From: Bacteroidaceae bacterium
GTDB taxonomy: Bacteria; Bacteroidota; Bacteroidia; Bacteroidales; Bacteroidaceae
NCBI GenBank assembly: GCA_017650105.1
Contig: JAGCFO010000006.1
Span: forward strand, 1 to 64,000
DNA length: 64,000 nucleotides
Direction of reading: 5' to 3'
Below the pieces are notes generated by a model. That model was given only the letters and a program-made list of their open reading frames with translations. It ran no database searches and was not told the DNA's origin. Positions 25,150 through 33,753 of the stretch are shown piece after piece. Within the stretch, counting starts at the first letter, position 1, and each line of letters begins with the position of its first letter. A program made the translations under genes and the position numbers.

Positions 25150-25680
25150 ATGTTCCGAAAAGTCATACTCATCCTCTCGCTCCTCTTCGCCCTGCCTTGC
25201 GCAGCGCAGTTCAACGTCGGCCTCCGCTTGGGCACTACCGCCTTCTACGCCCGTGAAGCGCAGGAGCAGCCTCCTGCCTACACCCTGGGCCCTCAGGTGC
25301 AGCTCGGCGTGTTGGATAACCTGGGCTTCAGCCTGGCTTTCCTCTACCAGACGCCCACGCTCTTACACATCAACAAGGAGTCGTTCAGGCGCAGCTCCTA
25401 CACCTTGCCGTTCAACGTCATGTGGAACGTGTCGGGCGGAAGCTACAACTATTTCTTCTTTGAGTGCGGGCCCGAGTTCAGCACGCACGACTTCTCATCG
25501 TCCAGCGCCGATGTCGACTTCAACTTCGGCATAGGCATACGCATGTTCACATTCCTGCAGGCTACCTTCGACTGGCATCTGCCCGTGGGTTCCACGCGCT
25601 ACGTCTACTGGCAACAGTTCAGCCAGGCCGACTACTACCGGCGCACTGTCATGAACATCTCGCTGGCAGTGATGCTCTGA
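25150..25680 (+). CDS. Small outer-membrane beta-barrel protein (PorT-like)
   Basis: 176 aa starting MFRKVILILSLLFALPCAAQ, a signal peptide. Barrel-type strands follow (FNVGLRLGTTAFYA, LGFSLAFLYQTPTL, YFFFECGPEF, VDFNFGIGIRMFTFLQATFDWHLP), ending in NISLAVML. Probably an outer-membrane PF13568-type barrel; the role is not known. It lies inside a longer open frame beginning at 24301 that overlaps ispG and is not real upstream of this ATG. Confidence 0.75.
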   Translation: MFRKVILILSLLFALPCAAQFNVGLRLGTTAFYAREAQEQPPAYTLGPQVQLGVLDNLGFSLAFLYQTPTLLHINKESFRRSSYTLPFNVMWNVSGGSYNYFFFECGPEFSTHDFSSSSADVDFNFGIGIRMFTFLQATFDWHLPVGSTRYVYWQQFSQADYYRRTVMNISLAVML

Positions 25681-25727
25681 GGCTCTCTCCTATAACATTC
25701 CTCCCCACCGTAACACCCCGATACGTC

Positions 25728-28007
25728 ATGTTTGCCGATGTCCTTGTCCCCCTGCCTCTCTTCGGGCGCTTCACCTACCGTCTGCCCGACGAGCTGGCGC
25801 CGTGCACCGTCGTCGGCAGCCGTGTCATCGTTCCTTTCGGGCAGAAGCGACACTACACGGGCATCGTCACACGCCTCCACCACGATGCTCCCGCTGCCGG
25901 CATCACCGTCAAGGACATCCTCTCGCTGCTCGACCCCCAGCCCATCATCCTTGAGGGACAGCTGCGCCTCTGGCAATGGATTGCCGACTATTACCTCTGC
26001 GCCGAGGGCGACGTGATGAAGGCAGCGCTGCCCGGCGGCTTCAACATCGAGAGCTCCACGCTTGAGCAGCACTACCGCCCGCGCACCGAGCAATATGTGC
26101 GCCTCACATCCTCCTTCAGCGGCAGCGGGCACAAGGAGGCGCTCTCCAAGGCCCTCGAGGGGATGCGCCGCGCCCCCCGGCAGGAGGCGCTCATGCTGCG
26201 CTTCCTCGAGCTATCGGGCTACGATGCGGGCAGCACCCCCCACGAGGTGAGCCGCCACGAGCTGCGCTCACGCGACGACACCTCGGGCGCTACGGCCTTG
26301 GGCACGCTTGTGAAGAAGGGGTTCCTCGAGCTCTACGACGTGGAGATAAGCCGCCTGAAGCCCTCGTCTCTCACGCCCGGCATGCTCGCGCCCCTCACAC
26401 CTGTGCAGCAGACGGCCTTCGCGCAGATCAAAGACCTCTGGCAGCACCACGACGTGTGCCTGCTCCACGGCGTCACCTCCAGCGGCAAGACCGAGATATA
26501 CATGCACCTCATCCAGGAGGCCATCGCGCGGGGCGAGCAGGTGCTCTACATGCTGCCCGAGATAGCCCTCACCTCGCAGATGCAGCAGCGCCTACGGCGT
26601 GTGTTCGGCAACAGGCTGGGCGTCTACCACAGCAAGTTCTCCGATGCCGAGCGCGTGGAGATATGGCGCAAGCAGCTCTCCTCCGAGCCCTACGATGTCA
26701 TCCTCGGCGTGCGCTCATCGGTGTTCCTCCCTTACCGTCGACTCGGCCTCGTCATCATCGACGAGGAGCACGAAAACTCCTACAAGCAGCAGGAGCCTGC
26801 CCCGCGCTACCACGCGCGCAACGTCGCCATCGTCCTCGCCTCGCAGTTCGGTGCCAAGGCGCTGCTGGGCTCTGCCACACCCTCCGTCGAGAGCTACTAC
26901 AACGCCACCTCCGGCAAGTATGGGCTTGTCACCCTCTCCGAGCGCTACCAGAGCGTGCAGATGCCGCAGATAGAGGTCGTCGACGTCAAGGAGCTCCGGC
27001 GCAAACGCCGCATGGAGGGCAACTTCTCGCCCCAGCTCATCGCTGCCATTCGCGAGGCGCTGTCGCGGGGCGAGCAGGCCATCCTCTTCCAGAACCGCCG
27101 CGGATACGCCCCCGTGGTGGAGTGCGCCACCTGCGGATGGGTGCCGCGCTGCCAGCGCTGCGACGTCTCACTCACCTATCACCGCCGCCTCGGGCAGCTC
27201 GTCTGCCACTACTGCGGCAACGTCTACCGGCTGCCCGCCTCCTGCCCGCAGTGCGAGGAGAGCAACCTCCGGCACATAGGCCTCGGCACCGAGCGCATCG
27301 AGGAGGAGCTGCATGCCCTCATCCCCGAGGCACGCATCGACCGCATGGACCTCGACACCACGCGCGCCAAGACGGCCTACGACCGCATCCTCGACAACTT
27401 TGCCTCGCGACACACCGACATCCTCATCGGCACACAGATGGTGTCGAAGGGGCTCGACTTCGCCCACGTGAGCGTCGTGGGCATCATCGACGCCGACACC
27501 ATGCTCAACTTCCCCGACTTCCGCTCCTACGAGCGCGCCTACCAGCTCATGGCACAGGTATCAGGGCGCGCAGGGCGACGCGACAGGCAGGGGCTCGTCA
27601 TCCTGCAGACACGTAGCACTGACATCCCCGTCGTCTCGCAAGTGCGGCACTACGATTTCCCGGGGCTCTTCGCCGACCAGCTGACGGAGCGCCAGGCGTT
27701 CGGCTACCCCCCCTTCACGCGACTCATATATCTCTACCTGCGCGGGCGCGACGAGCGACGCCTCAGCGAGGCAGCCATCGCCGTCAAACAGCACCTCGAC
27801 ACCCTCTTCGGCTCGCGCGTGCTCGGCCCCGAAGCACCCCCCGTGGCACGCGTGCAAGGACTCTACATCCGCAAGATCATGCTCAAGCTCGAGCTCGGCT
27901 ACCATCCCCGCACCGCGCGCCAGCAGCTCCAGCAGCTCCTCTCCGAAATGTCTGCCCAAGGACAACTCACCGGCATCGTCACCCACTTCGACGTCGATCC
28001 CATGTGA
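25728..28007 (+). CDS. priA: Primosomal protein N' (replication restart helicase)
   Basis: 759 aa from ATG 25728 (MFADVLVPLPLFGRFTYRLP). N-terminal 3'DNA-binding domain, then Walker A GVTSSGKTEIYMHLI (about 247-255) and the DEEH box IIDEEHENSYKQQ (about 344). Eight zinc cysteines sit in CATCGWVPRCQRCD and CHYCGNVYRLPASCPQC (about 466-510). Motifs V/VI are ILIGTQMVSKGLDFAHVSVVGIIDAD and QVSGRAGR. Restarts stalled forks. Start well inside a longer open frame; upstream residues overlap the barrel gene. Confidence 0.95.
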   Translation: MFADVLVPLPLFGRFTYRLPDELAPCTVVGSRVIVPFGQKRHYTGIVTRLHHDAPAAGITVKDILSLLDPQPIILEGQLRLWQWIADYYLCAEGDVMKAALPGGFNIESSTLEQHYRPRTEQYVRLTSSFSGSGHKEALSKALEGMRRAPRQEALMLRFLELSGYDAGSTPHEVSRHELRSRDDTSGATALGTLVKKGFLELYDVEISRLKPSSLTPGMLAPLTPVQQTAFAQIKDLWQHHDVCLLHGVTSSGKTEIYMHLIQEAIARGEQVLYMLPEIALTSQMQQRLRRVFGNRLGVYHSKFSDAERVEIWRKQLSSEPYDVILGVRSSVFLPYRRLGLVIIDEEHENSYKQQEPAPRYHARNVAIVLASQFGAKALLGSATPSVESYYNATSGKYGLVTLSERYQSVQMPQIEVVDVKELRRKRRMEGNFSPQLIAAIREALSRGEQAILFQNRRGYAPVVECATCGWVPRCQRCDVSLTYHRRLGQLVCHYCGNVYRLPASCPQCEESNLRHIGLGTERIEEELHALIPEARIDRMDLDTTRAKTAYDRILDNFASRHTDILIGTQMVSKGLDFAHVSVVGIIDADTMLNFPDFRSYERAYQLMAQVSGRAGRRDRQGLVILQTRSTDIPVVSQVRHYDFPGLFADQLTERQAFGYPPFTRLIYLYLRGRDERRLSEAAIAVKQHLDTLFGSRVLGPEAPPVARVQGLYIRKIMLKLELGYHPRTARQQLQQLLSEMSAQGQLTGIVTHFDVDPM

Positions 28008-28083
28008 GCCAACCCCTCACCCGCAGGGAGCAAGTTTTCAGTCCTGCAAATCCAAAAAAATCAAAGAGCCTGCGTCTATGTTT

Positions 28084-28410
28084 CAGGAAAGGTGTCAACC
28101 TTTTCAGGAAAGTGTCAACTGAACCAGGAAAACAAGTGTCAACCACTTCAGGAAAAAGCAAAAAAACTGTCAACCAAAATCAGGAAAAGACATTTTTGCG
28201 TTACATGTTACATTTGTTTTTTTTAGGGGGATATGTAACAAAACAGGCTTTTTTGAGGAAAAGAGAGGAAATTTTTATACTTACAATTTGTAAGTATAAT
28301 AATTTAATTATAATTAGCATTTACCCTCCTTATCCCCCGCGTTACATACACCCCCTAAAAGTTGTAAATGTAACGTGTAACGGTTACATTAATTTTCTCG
28401 GACTTGTAAC
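28084..28410 (+). repeat. Complex intergenic element, copy B (GTAAC/GTTAC type)
   Basis: Non-coding. It begins with CAGGAAA at 28084, 28105, 28125, 28149 and 28181 alternating with TGTCAAC. TTTTTAGGGGGATAT follows, then ATACTTAC-AATTT-GTAAGTAT (perfect 8-bp arms) and TTACATACACCCCC. Eight GTAAC/GTTAC words lie at 28200, 28207, 28235, 28341, 28370, 28377, 28383 and 28406. The block order equals copy A at 28-250. The gap 28008-28980 has no gene. Confidence 0.7.
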
Positions 28411-28423
28411 GTTTTTCTCTCCC

Positions 28424-28492
28424 TTCTCCTCTCGAAATTTTGCTCAAGGGAAAAAATCTTCTCCTTTCTTCATCCGGCGAGATGTAGAAAGA
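28424..28492. repeat. Degenerate 21-bp-family remnant (site 9)
   Basis: TTCTCC at 28424 and TTCTTC at 28466 lie 42 bp (two units) apart, and ATCCGGCGAGATG follows as a spacer. The middle slot is not conserved. Confidence 0.35.
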
Positions 28493-28630
28493 ATAAAGCA
28501 GCAAGAGCAAAGTGGAGCTTGCTCAGACTTTGACCCTGTCTTCCTCAGTATCGATATTTCCCCGATATGGGCAAAATGAAAGTGAAAAAAAGTGAGATTT
28601 TCTTCATCCTCCAACGCACTGAATAACACC

Positions 28631-28751
28631 GCGTTGCAAGGGGCTCGGAAACTTTTTTCAAAAATAACATGCAATAACATGCAGTAACATACAGCGGGGC
28701 GAGGGAGATGTTGTATCTTTGCCTTGTCTAAGAAATCTTAGACGCAGCTAA
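28631..28751 (+). promoter_or_regulatory. Promoter-leader module, copy 2, with 5' hairpin
   Basis: Shares long blocks with 2300-2415. The -7 box TATCTTTG is at 28714-28721. GTCTAAG-AAAT-CTTAGAC (28726-28743) forms a 7-bp hairpin at the expected 5' end, followed by GCAGCT. The arms differ from copy 1 in length but stay complementary. The next gene begins about 240 bp downstream at 28981. A second dyad, TTGCCAA/TTGGCAA, lies near 28807-28828. Confidence 0.55.
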
Positions 28752-28980
28752 GATGCTTACGCCCGTACAAGGAAATGAGTTGGCGCACATCCCTTCCTTC
28801 TCTCTTGCCAAAACGTATCTTGGCAAACAAAATGGTAAGATGATGAACTTTCGGAGCAGTCGGGGGTATGTACTCACGAAGCGCTTCAGAAAAAAAACTT
28901 CGACTGACGGATGCACCGGCAGGAGAGAATGAGAGAAAGAACCATTACAAAAAAACATTCAAAAAAACCACTACACCCTA

Positions 28981-30161
28981 TGAAACATAAGATTCTGTTT
29001 ACAACCCTTGCCCTGATGTCGGCAGTGCTGATGGCCGGCGCCTCGTCGGCCCCCGACGACAGCGAGCTGCAACCCATCGTCACCATAGTGAAGCACGAGC
29101 ATGCGCCCGAGTGGTATGCGCGCCAGGCTGCCCTCTGGAAGGCGGAGACGGAGCGTAACCCCGCCGACGACGATGCGTGGATAAACTACTACCACGCCAC
29201 GCGCTATGCCTCCTGGAACGGCGGCGATGGGGTGACGGACACCGACAACTTCAACCGCCAGCTCGACGCCATCGTGGAAGCTGTGACGCACGCTCACCCC
29301 GGCAGCTATGCCCAGTATGTGCTGGAGAACTTCAACCAGCGCATGACATCCACTCACAAGCCCTACGACGACCACATGGAGGAGGCCATACGCATGCGCC
29401 CCGACAACCTGCGCCTCTACCCCGACTATGTGGTCTACCTGATGGCGCACGGCAACGAGGAGCTGCTCGGCGACATCCTCAGGCGCTGGTACGAGAGCGG
29501 CGAGTACTCGCCCACCCTGCTGGGATATGCCTACAACGAGATGGTAGGCATGGAGCCCGACGGCATCATCTTCGTGAACGGCGACGTGCCCACCTTCTCG
29601 AAGCTCATCGTGGGCAAGGGCAAGGGACTGTTCCCCGACATCACCGTGGTGACCGTGAGCCTGCTGTGGGACGACACCTACCGCCACACCGTGTGCCGCA
29701 CGCTGGGCATCGATGAGTATGCCCCCTACCGAGAGGGCGACATGCAGGCCTGGGAAGAGGGATTCATGCTCCACATCATAAGCCACACGAAGCGCACGGC
29801 CTACTTCTCGTCGATGATGCCCATCCCCTCGTTCAACGACAGGCTCTACTCCGAGGGGCTCGTCTACCGCTACAGCGAACATCCCTACGACAACCTGTCG
29901 ATGAAGAAACGCAACTTAGAGCAGGGCTACCTCACCGACTACCTCTACGAGCCCCTCTACCCCGAGACATACGGCGCCAGCGCACAGCGCCTAAACCTCA
30001 ACTACATACCCTGCCTGAAATCGCTACTCGACTACTACAAGACCTCGGGCGACAAACAGCACTACACGCAGCTCTACAACCTGATGAAGCGCATCGTGTG
30101 GCGCGCACAAGACCTCACCGACGATGAACGCAAGAAGTACCATGCAGAGATTGAACGCTGA
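28981..30161 (+). CDS. Exported protein of unknown function
   Basis: 393 aa from ATG 28981 (a start at 28911 would bury the signal peptide MKHKILFTTLALMSAVLMAGASS). I do not recognise a family with certainty. The first half looks helical and repeat-like (WYARQAALWKAETERNPADDDAWINYY), as in TPR proteins. The segment FVNGDVPTFSKLIVGKGKGLFPDITVVTVSLL recalls the soluble C-terminal part of DUF2723 membrane proteins of Bacteroidota. It overlaps the ECF sigma gene by 20-38 bp, so the two are translated together, and it may belong to that signalling unit. Confidence 0.7.
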
Positions 30162-30645
30162 CACCTTCGACGAGCTCTACCGCACCTACGGCCGTCGTGC
30201 GCAGGGATTCTTCCTGCGCATGACGGGCTACGACCGCCCCCTTGCCGAAGACCTCACGCAGGAGCTCTTCACGCGCATCTGGGAGCACCGCAGCGACTAC
30301 CGCCCGGGCGAGCCGTTCGAGACGTGGATGTACAGCATCGCCTACAACCTGTGCAAGAACGCCTACCGGCACCAGACGGTGGTGGACGCCTACTTCCGCG
30401 ACATGCTCGCCACCTCCTCCGAGGCAGCCCCGCCCTCCGAAGCCCTCGAGCGCGCCGAGCAGCGCGAGCTGCTGGCACGTGCCGTGCAACGGCTGCCGGA
30501 GGGGCAGAGGGAGGTGTTCGTGCTGCGCTACGACGAGGAGCTCACGCTGGAGCAGGTGGCCGCCGTCTGCCGCATCCCCCTGGGCACCGTCAAGTCGCGC
30601 CTGTTTAACGCTCTGCGAACCTTGAAGAAACAGTTTAATTCATAA
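30142..30645 (+). CDS. ECF-type RNA polymerase sigma factor
   Basis: 167 aa from ATG 30142; an ATG at 30124 is also possible, and both overlap the previous gene. Region 2 is FDELYRTYGRRAQGFFLRMTG...AEDLTQELFTRIWEHR with WMYSIAYNLCKNAYR. Region 4 is LPEGQREVFVLRYDEELTLEQVAAVCRIPLGTVKSRLFNALRTLKK. The next gene encodes a one-TM protein that could act as its anti-sigma or partner. Regulated process unknown. Confidence 0.9.
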   Translation: MQRLNADTFDELYRTYGRRAQGFFLRMTGYDRPLAEDLTQELFTRIWEHRSDYRPGEPFETWMYSIAYNLCKNAYRHQTVVDAYFRDMLATSSEAAPPSEALERAEQRELLARAVQRLPEGQREVFVLRYDEELTLEQVAAVCRIPLGTVKSRLFNALRTLKKQFNS

Positions 30646-30664
30646 GAAACAACCCTTTTGCACT

Positions 30665-31075
30665 ATGAAAAGAAAAGACAAACTTTCTCGTCTGGAAGCC
30701 GAGAGTTCTGAAATGCTCCGTTTGCTGCGCGAGCAGGTTGAAGAGGAGAACGCATCGCTCGTCCTGCGCGAGTGCCGTCCCTACGAGTCCGCCCCACATG
30801 CGGGGGAGGAGCAGGACAGCACTTCGGATTCGCAAAGAAACGCCGTCCGCCTGCGCCGGAGCCTTACCTCTCGCCGCTCCTTTCGGGCGGGGCGACCCAT
30901 GTCGCCCATCTGGATGGCAGCCGCACTCCTCGTCGGATTCATCATAGGATTCGCCATGCCGCGAACAACCGCGTCTGACAGGGAGAGAACAGCCCTGCTG
31001 GCAGACAGCGCCACCTATTGCCGCAGCATCGCCGCCGGCGACATCAACACCGCACTTCTGGTTTCCTTGAACTAA
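30665..31075 (+). CDS. Small single-TM protein, possible anti-sigma partner
   Basis: 136 aa. The N-terminus is charged and helical (LSRLEAESSEMLRLLREQVEEENASLV), and one membrane segment lies at about 80-98 (SPIWMAAALLVGFIIGFAMP). A short outer tail follows. No known domain recognised. Position 19 bp after the ECF sigma gene suggests a membrane partner. The stop overlaps the stop of the convergent antiporter gene by 3 bp. Confidence 0.65.
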   Translation: MKRKDKLSRLEAESSEMLRLLREQVEEENASLVLRECRPYESAPHAGEEQDSTSDSQRNAVRLRRSLTSRRSFRAGRPMSPIWMAAALLVGFIIGFAMPRTTASDRERTALLADSATYCRSIAAGDINTALLVSLN

Positions 31076-32544
31076 GTTTCTCCTTTCTCTCCGACTCGGG
31101 ATTCTCCTTGATGAGAAATCGTCAGAAGAATATCTCCTTCTTGCAACACAAGGCGTCCGTTGGGAACGATGATACTGCCCGCGCGCTTCACCATCATCAC
31201 CAGCGTTCCCTCTTCGAAATGCATGTCGGCCAAACGGTTCCCTTCTGAAAGATCCGACGACCTGACAACGATTTCCGTCAATTGAGAATTCAATTCTTCG
31301 GGTAGCTCTATACCGAACTCATTGCCCTTTTTAGGCTCGGGAAGTGCAAGATTCAGACGGCGGGCAACCGCAGAAATAGTTGTTCCTTGCAGCGAAAGGG
31401 AAAGCAGTGTTATCACAAAGACAACATTAAAAAGAAAATCGGCATCCTCGATACCTGCGATGATTGGGTATGTGGCAAAAATAATAGGGACGGCACCTCG
31501 CAGCCCCACCCATGAGAGAAACAGCTTTGCTTTTACGGGGACATGAAACGGCAACAGGCATAGGAAAACAGTTATTGGCCGCGCGAAAAACATCATAAAC
31601 AGGCCTATCGCAAAAGCAACCAGCCACACGGGTAACATTTCGTGCGGATTGACAAGCAGACCAAGCGTTAAGAACATAACAATCTGCAGAAGCCACGTCA
31701 CACCTTGCATGAATGTACCTGTCTCCCGTCGGTACGACAAACGGCTGTTTCCCGCTACCAGCCCTGCTACGTAGACAGCCAAATAACTGTTGCCATGTAA
31801 AAAATCCGTCATCGTAAAAACAATCATGACAAGACACAGCATAAGCACGGGATAGAGCGAGGGATTGGGCAAATTTATGTGATTGACTATCCACACCAGT
31901 AGTTTTCCGCTCAAATAGCCGAAAGCAGCACCGACAAACAGTTGAACTGCTATTTTCAATAGCAAGCCTCCTATCGAGAACTGTCCGGCAGAAACGATAA
32001 GGTCAACGAGGGCGACAGTAATCATATACGCCATCGGGTCGTTGCTTCCGCTTTCAAGTTCCAGTGTAGGACGCAGGTTATGTCGCAAGCCTATTCCCTG
32101 CGAACGCAGCAGATTAAAAACCGACGCACTATCGGTGGAAGACACCGTGGCAGCAAGCAAAAGCGACATCGGCAAAGATAGTCCTATGTCTAAACGAGTC
32201 CAGACCGACAGATAATAAATCAGAAAACCCGTGATGACGGTCGTCAATATCACTCCTACAGTCGAAAGCACCAGCCCCTGAGCCAGCACAGGGCGAATCT
32301 CATGAAACTTCGTGTCCATGCCGCCAGTAAAAAGAATGACACTTAGCGAAAGCATTCCTATGAGCTGGGCTGACTCATAACTGTGAAATTCCAGTCCCAG
32401 TCCGTCGCTGCCAAACAGCATGCCTGTAAACAGAAACAGCAGCAGCGTGGGGACTCCGAACCTGTAGCCCCATTTGCTGATGACGATGCTTATAAAGATA
32501 AGTACCGCTCCTAAAAAGAAAATATTCTCTGTTCCAAAAATCAT
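31072..32544 (-). CDS. K+/H+ antiporter (NhaP2/CvrA type, CPA1) with RCK_C domain
   Basis: 490 aa. About 12-13 membrane segments carry CPA features (FTGMLFGSDGLGLEF; LLAATVSSTDSASVFNLLR; LELESGSNDPMAYM; SWVGLRGAVPIIFATYP). A C-terminal TrkA_C domain (about 400-485; GNRLADMHFEEGTLVMMVKRAGSIIVPNGRLVLQEGD in parts) completes the NhaP2 layout. Exchanges K+ or Na+ for protons at the inner membrane. Single gene. Confidence 0.9.
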   Translation of the reverse strand: MIFGTENIFFLGAVLIFISIVISKWGYRFGVPTLLLFLFTGMLFGSDGLGLEFHSYESAQLIGMLSLSVILFTGGMDTKFHEIRPVLAQGLVLSTVGVILTTVITGFLIYYLSVWTRLDIGLSLPMSLLLAATVSSTDSASVFNLLRSQGIGLRHNLRPTLELESGSNDPMAYMITVALVDLIVSAGQFSIGGLLLKIAVQLFVGAAFGYLSGKLLVWIVNHINLPNPSLYPVLMLCLVMIVFTMTDFLHGNSYLAVYVAGLVAGNSRLSYRRETGTFMQGVTWLLQIVMFLTLGLLVNPHEMLPVWLVAFAIGLFMMFFARPITVFLCLLPFHVPVKAKLFLSWVGLRGAVPIIFATYPIIAGIEDADFLFNVVFVITLLSLSLQGTTISAVARRLNLALPEPKKGNEFGIELPEELNSQLTEIVVRSSDLSEGNRLADMHFEEGTLVMMVKRAGSIIVPNGRLVLQEGDILLTISHQGESRVGEKGET

Positions 32545-32657
32545 TTCAGTGAGTTTAGGAGCCCGTCGCCGTAAAAGTCCGAGCGACGGGCCAAAACATA
32601 AAAAGTACCGATTTCATCGGGTTTTTCCCATTTTTTCAGCACACTGGAAACCGGCAT

Positions 32658-33053
32658 TTACTGAAAGAGTTGCCAGATTAGTTTTGCCTCCGCTTTTTCG
32701 AAGACCAATACATCCGTCACGGGTTCGTAGTTCAGCATCGTGTAACGAAGCAACAACACGGCGACAAAAGAACCGTCGCGCGAAGCACAGTATTCCAGCA
32801 TATAGTTGCCGTTGTCCACCGGCTGTGGATGAAACCCGGCCACAGCTTTCTCCCGTTCGGCAGAAGAGGCGTCGAAGATGTACTTCAGCCTCGCTCCCGT
32901 TTCGGGTGAAAATCCCATCATCCGCGCATCAACGATGCTCTCGGTGGGAAGGTACATTACGTTTGTCCGAAGCCCCAGCAGCGACTTGCTGGTGCCAATA
33001 TGTTTGTTGGTGCAGATTGTTTTCCACATCTGCATGTTCTTGATATTTGCCAT
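32658..33053 (-). CDS. Small protein of unknown function
   Basis: 131 aa, no signal peptide or membrane segment. The sequence is well balanced and protein-like (TSKSLLGLRTNVMYLPTESIVDARMMGFSPETGARLKYIFDAS...VAVLLLRYTMLNYEPVTDVLVFEKAEAKLIWQLF), with a probable beta-rich core. I do not recognise the family. The opposite-strand frame is rich in Arg/Ser/Pro and looks like a shadow. Confidence 0.55.
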   Translation of the reverse strand: MANIKNMQMWKTICTNKHIGTSKSLLGLRTNVMYLPTESIVDARMMGFSPETGARLKYIFDASSAEREKAVAGFHPQPVDNGNYMLEYCASRDGSFVAVLLLRYTMLNYEPVTDVLVFEKAEAKLIWQLFQ

Positions 33054-33116
33054 TATTTTTTTGTTAGTCGTTAAAATCTGTATTCACTATCACAATATTT
33101 AGCGAAACAGCCGGAT

Positions 33117-33533
33117 CTAACAAAGAATGCGCCTCAGCGCGATGACGTAGTAGAAACGAGGGGATGAAATGCCCGCAATGTGCAGCCCGGCACACAACAG
33201 ATGCAAAAGACTTTTTTTCTGAAGATATTTCGTCTCAACAGCTGCAAGCCACAAGAGACCCCGCTCCTGCTGGCAACTCTGCGACGCCGCCGTGCGCGAC
33301 GGGCGCATAAAGACAACGTGGCTCAACGGGGATGGAGAGTCGAATATGGCTTCGAAAGGCCATCTTCGCTGTTGATTCGCCCGCCGCGCACATTTGTCAC
33401 AGCTCTGGCTTGCATCGATTCGTTCTGCCACATGTCGGTGCAGGGCGGCATCCGTGTCGACCACGTTTGCCTGGCAGCCAAGCCAGCAAGACATGGCCAG
33501 AAGAAGTGAGATTATAGTCAGATGTCTCTTCAA
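33117..33533 (-). CDS. Putative small exported protein with TTG start
   Basis: 138 aa if translation starts at TTG 33533, giving M-KRHLTIISLLLAMSCWLGCQA, a plausible signal sequence. The open frame continues upstream to 33674, but a full TTTG-N19-TACTTTTG promoter lies at 33555-33585, inside that extension. The transcript would therefore begin about 15 nt before the TTG. The mature part has several Cys (SQSCDKC, SQSCQQE) and no known domain. It could also be a decayed gene. Confidence 0.45.
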   Translation of the reverse strand: MKRHLTIISLLLAMSCWLGCQANVVDTDAALHRHVAERIDASQSCDKCARRANQQRRWPFEAIFDSPSPLSHVVFMRPSRTAASQSCQQERGLLWLAAVETKYLQKKSLLHLLCAGLHIAGISSPRFYYVIALRRILC

Positions 33534-33554
33534 GGCTCTGCAGATTTTTCTTTG

Positions 33555-33585
33555 CAAAAGTAGTACAAAATGCGACTCAAGCAAA
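33555..33585 (-). promoter_or_regulatory. Promoter TTTG-N19-TACTTTTG
   Basis: On the minus strand, TTTG (33582-33585) and TACTTTTG (33555-33562) are separated by exactly 19 bp. Drives the small exported ORF. Confidence 0.75.
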
Positions 33586-33753
33586 GATGAAAAGGAAAAA
33601 ACGAGTTTTTTTTCATCTTTGCCGAGTCGCAATGGAAGAAAAGCCCAGTTCAGCCGACGATGTGGCAAGAGCAAAAAAGAAAAACTTTGCTTTTCTTTTG
33701 CTATGCGGTGACGGAAGAAACCGGTGGGCTAAACCAAGGGATGAACCCCAAGG

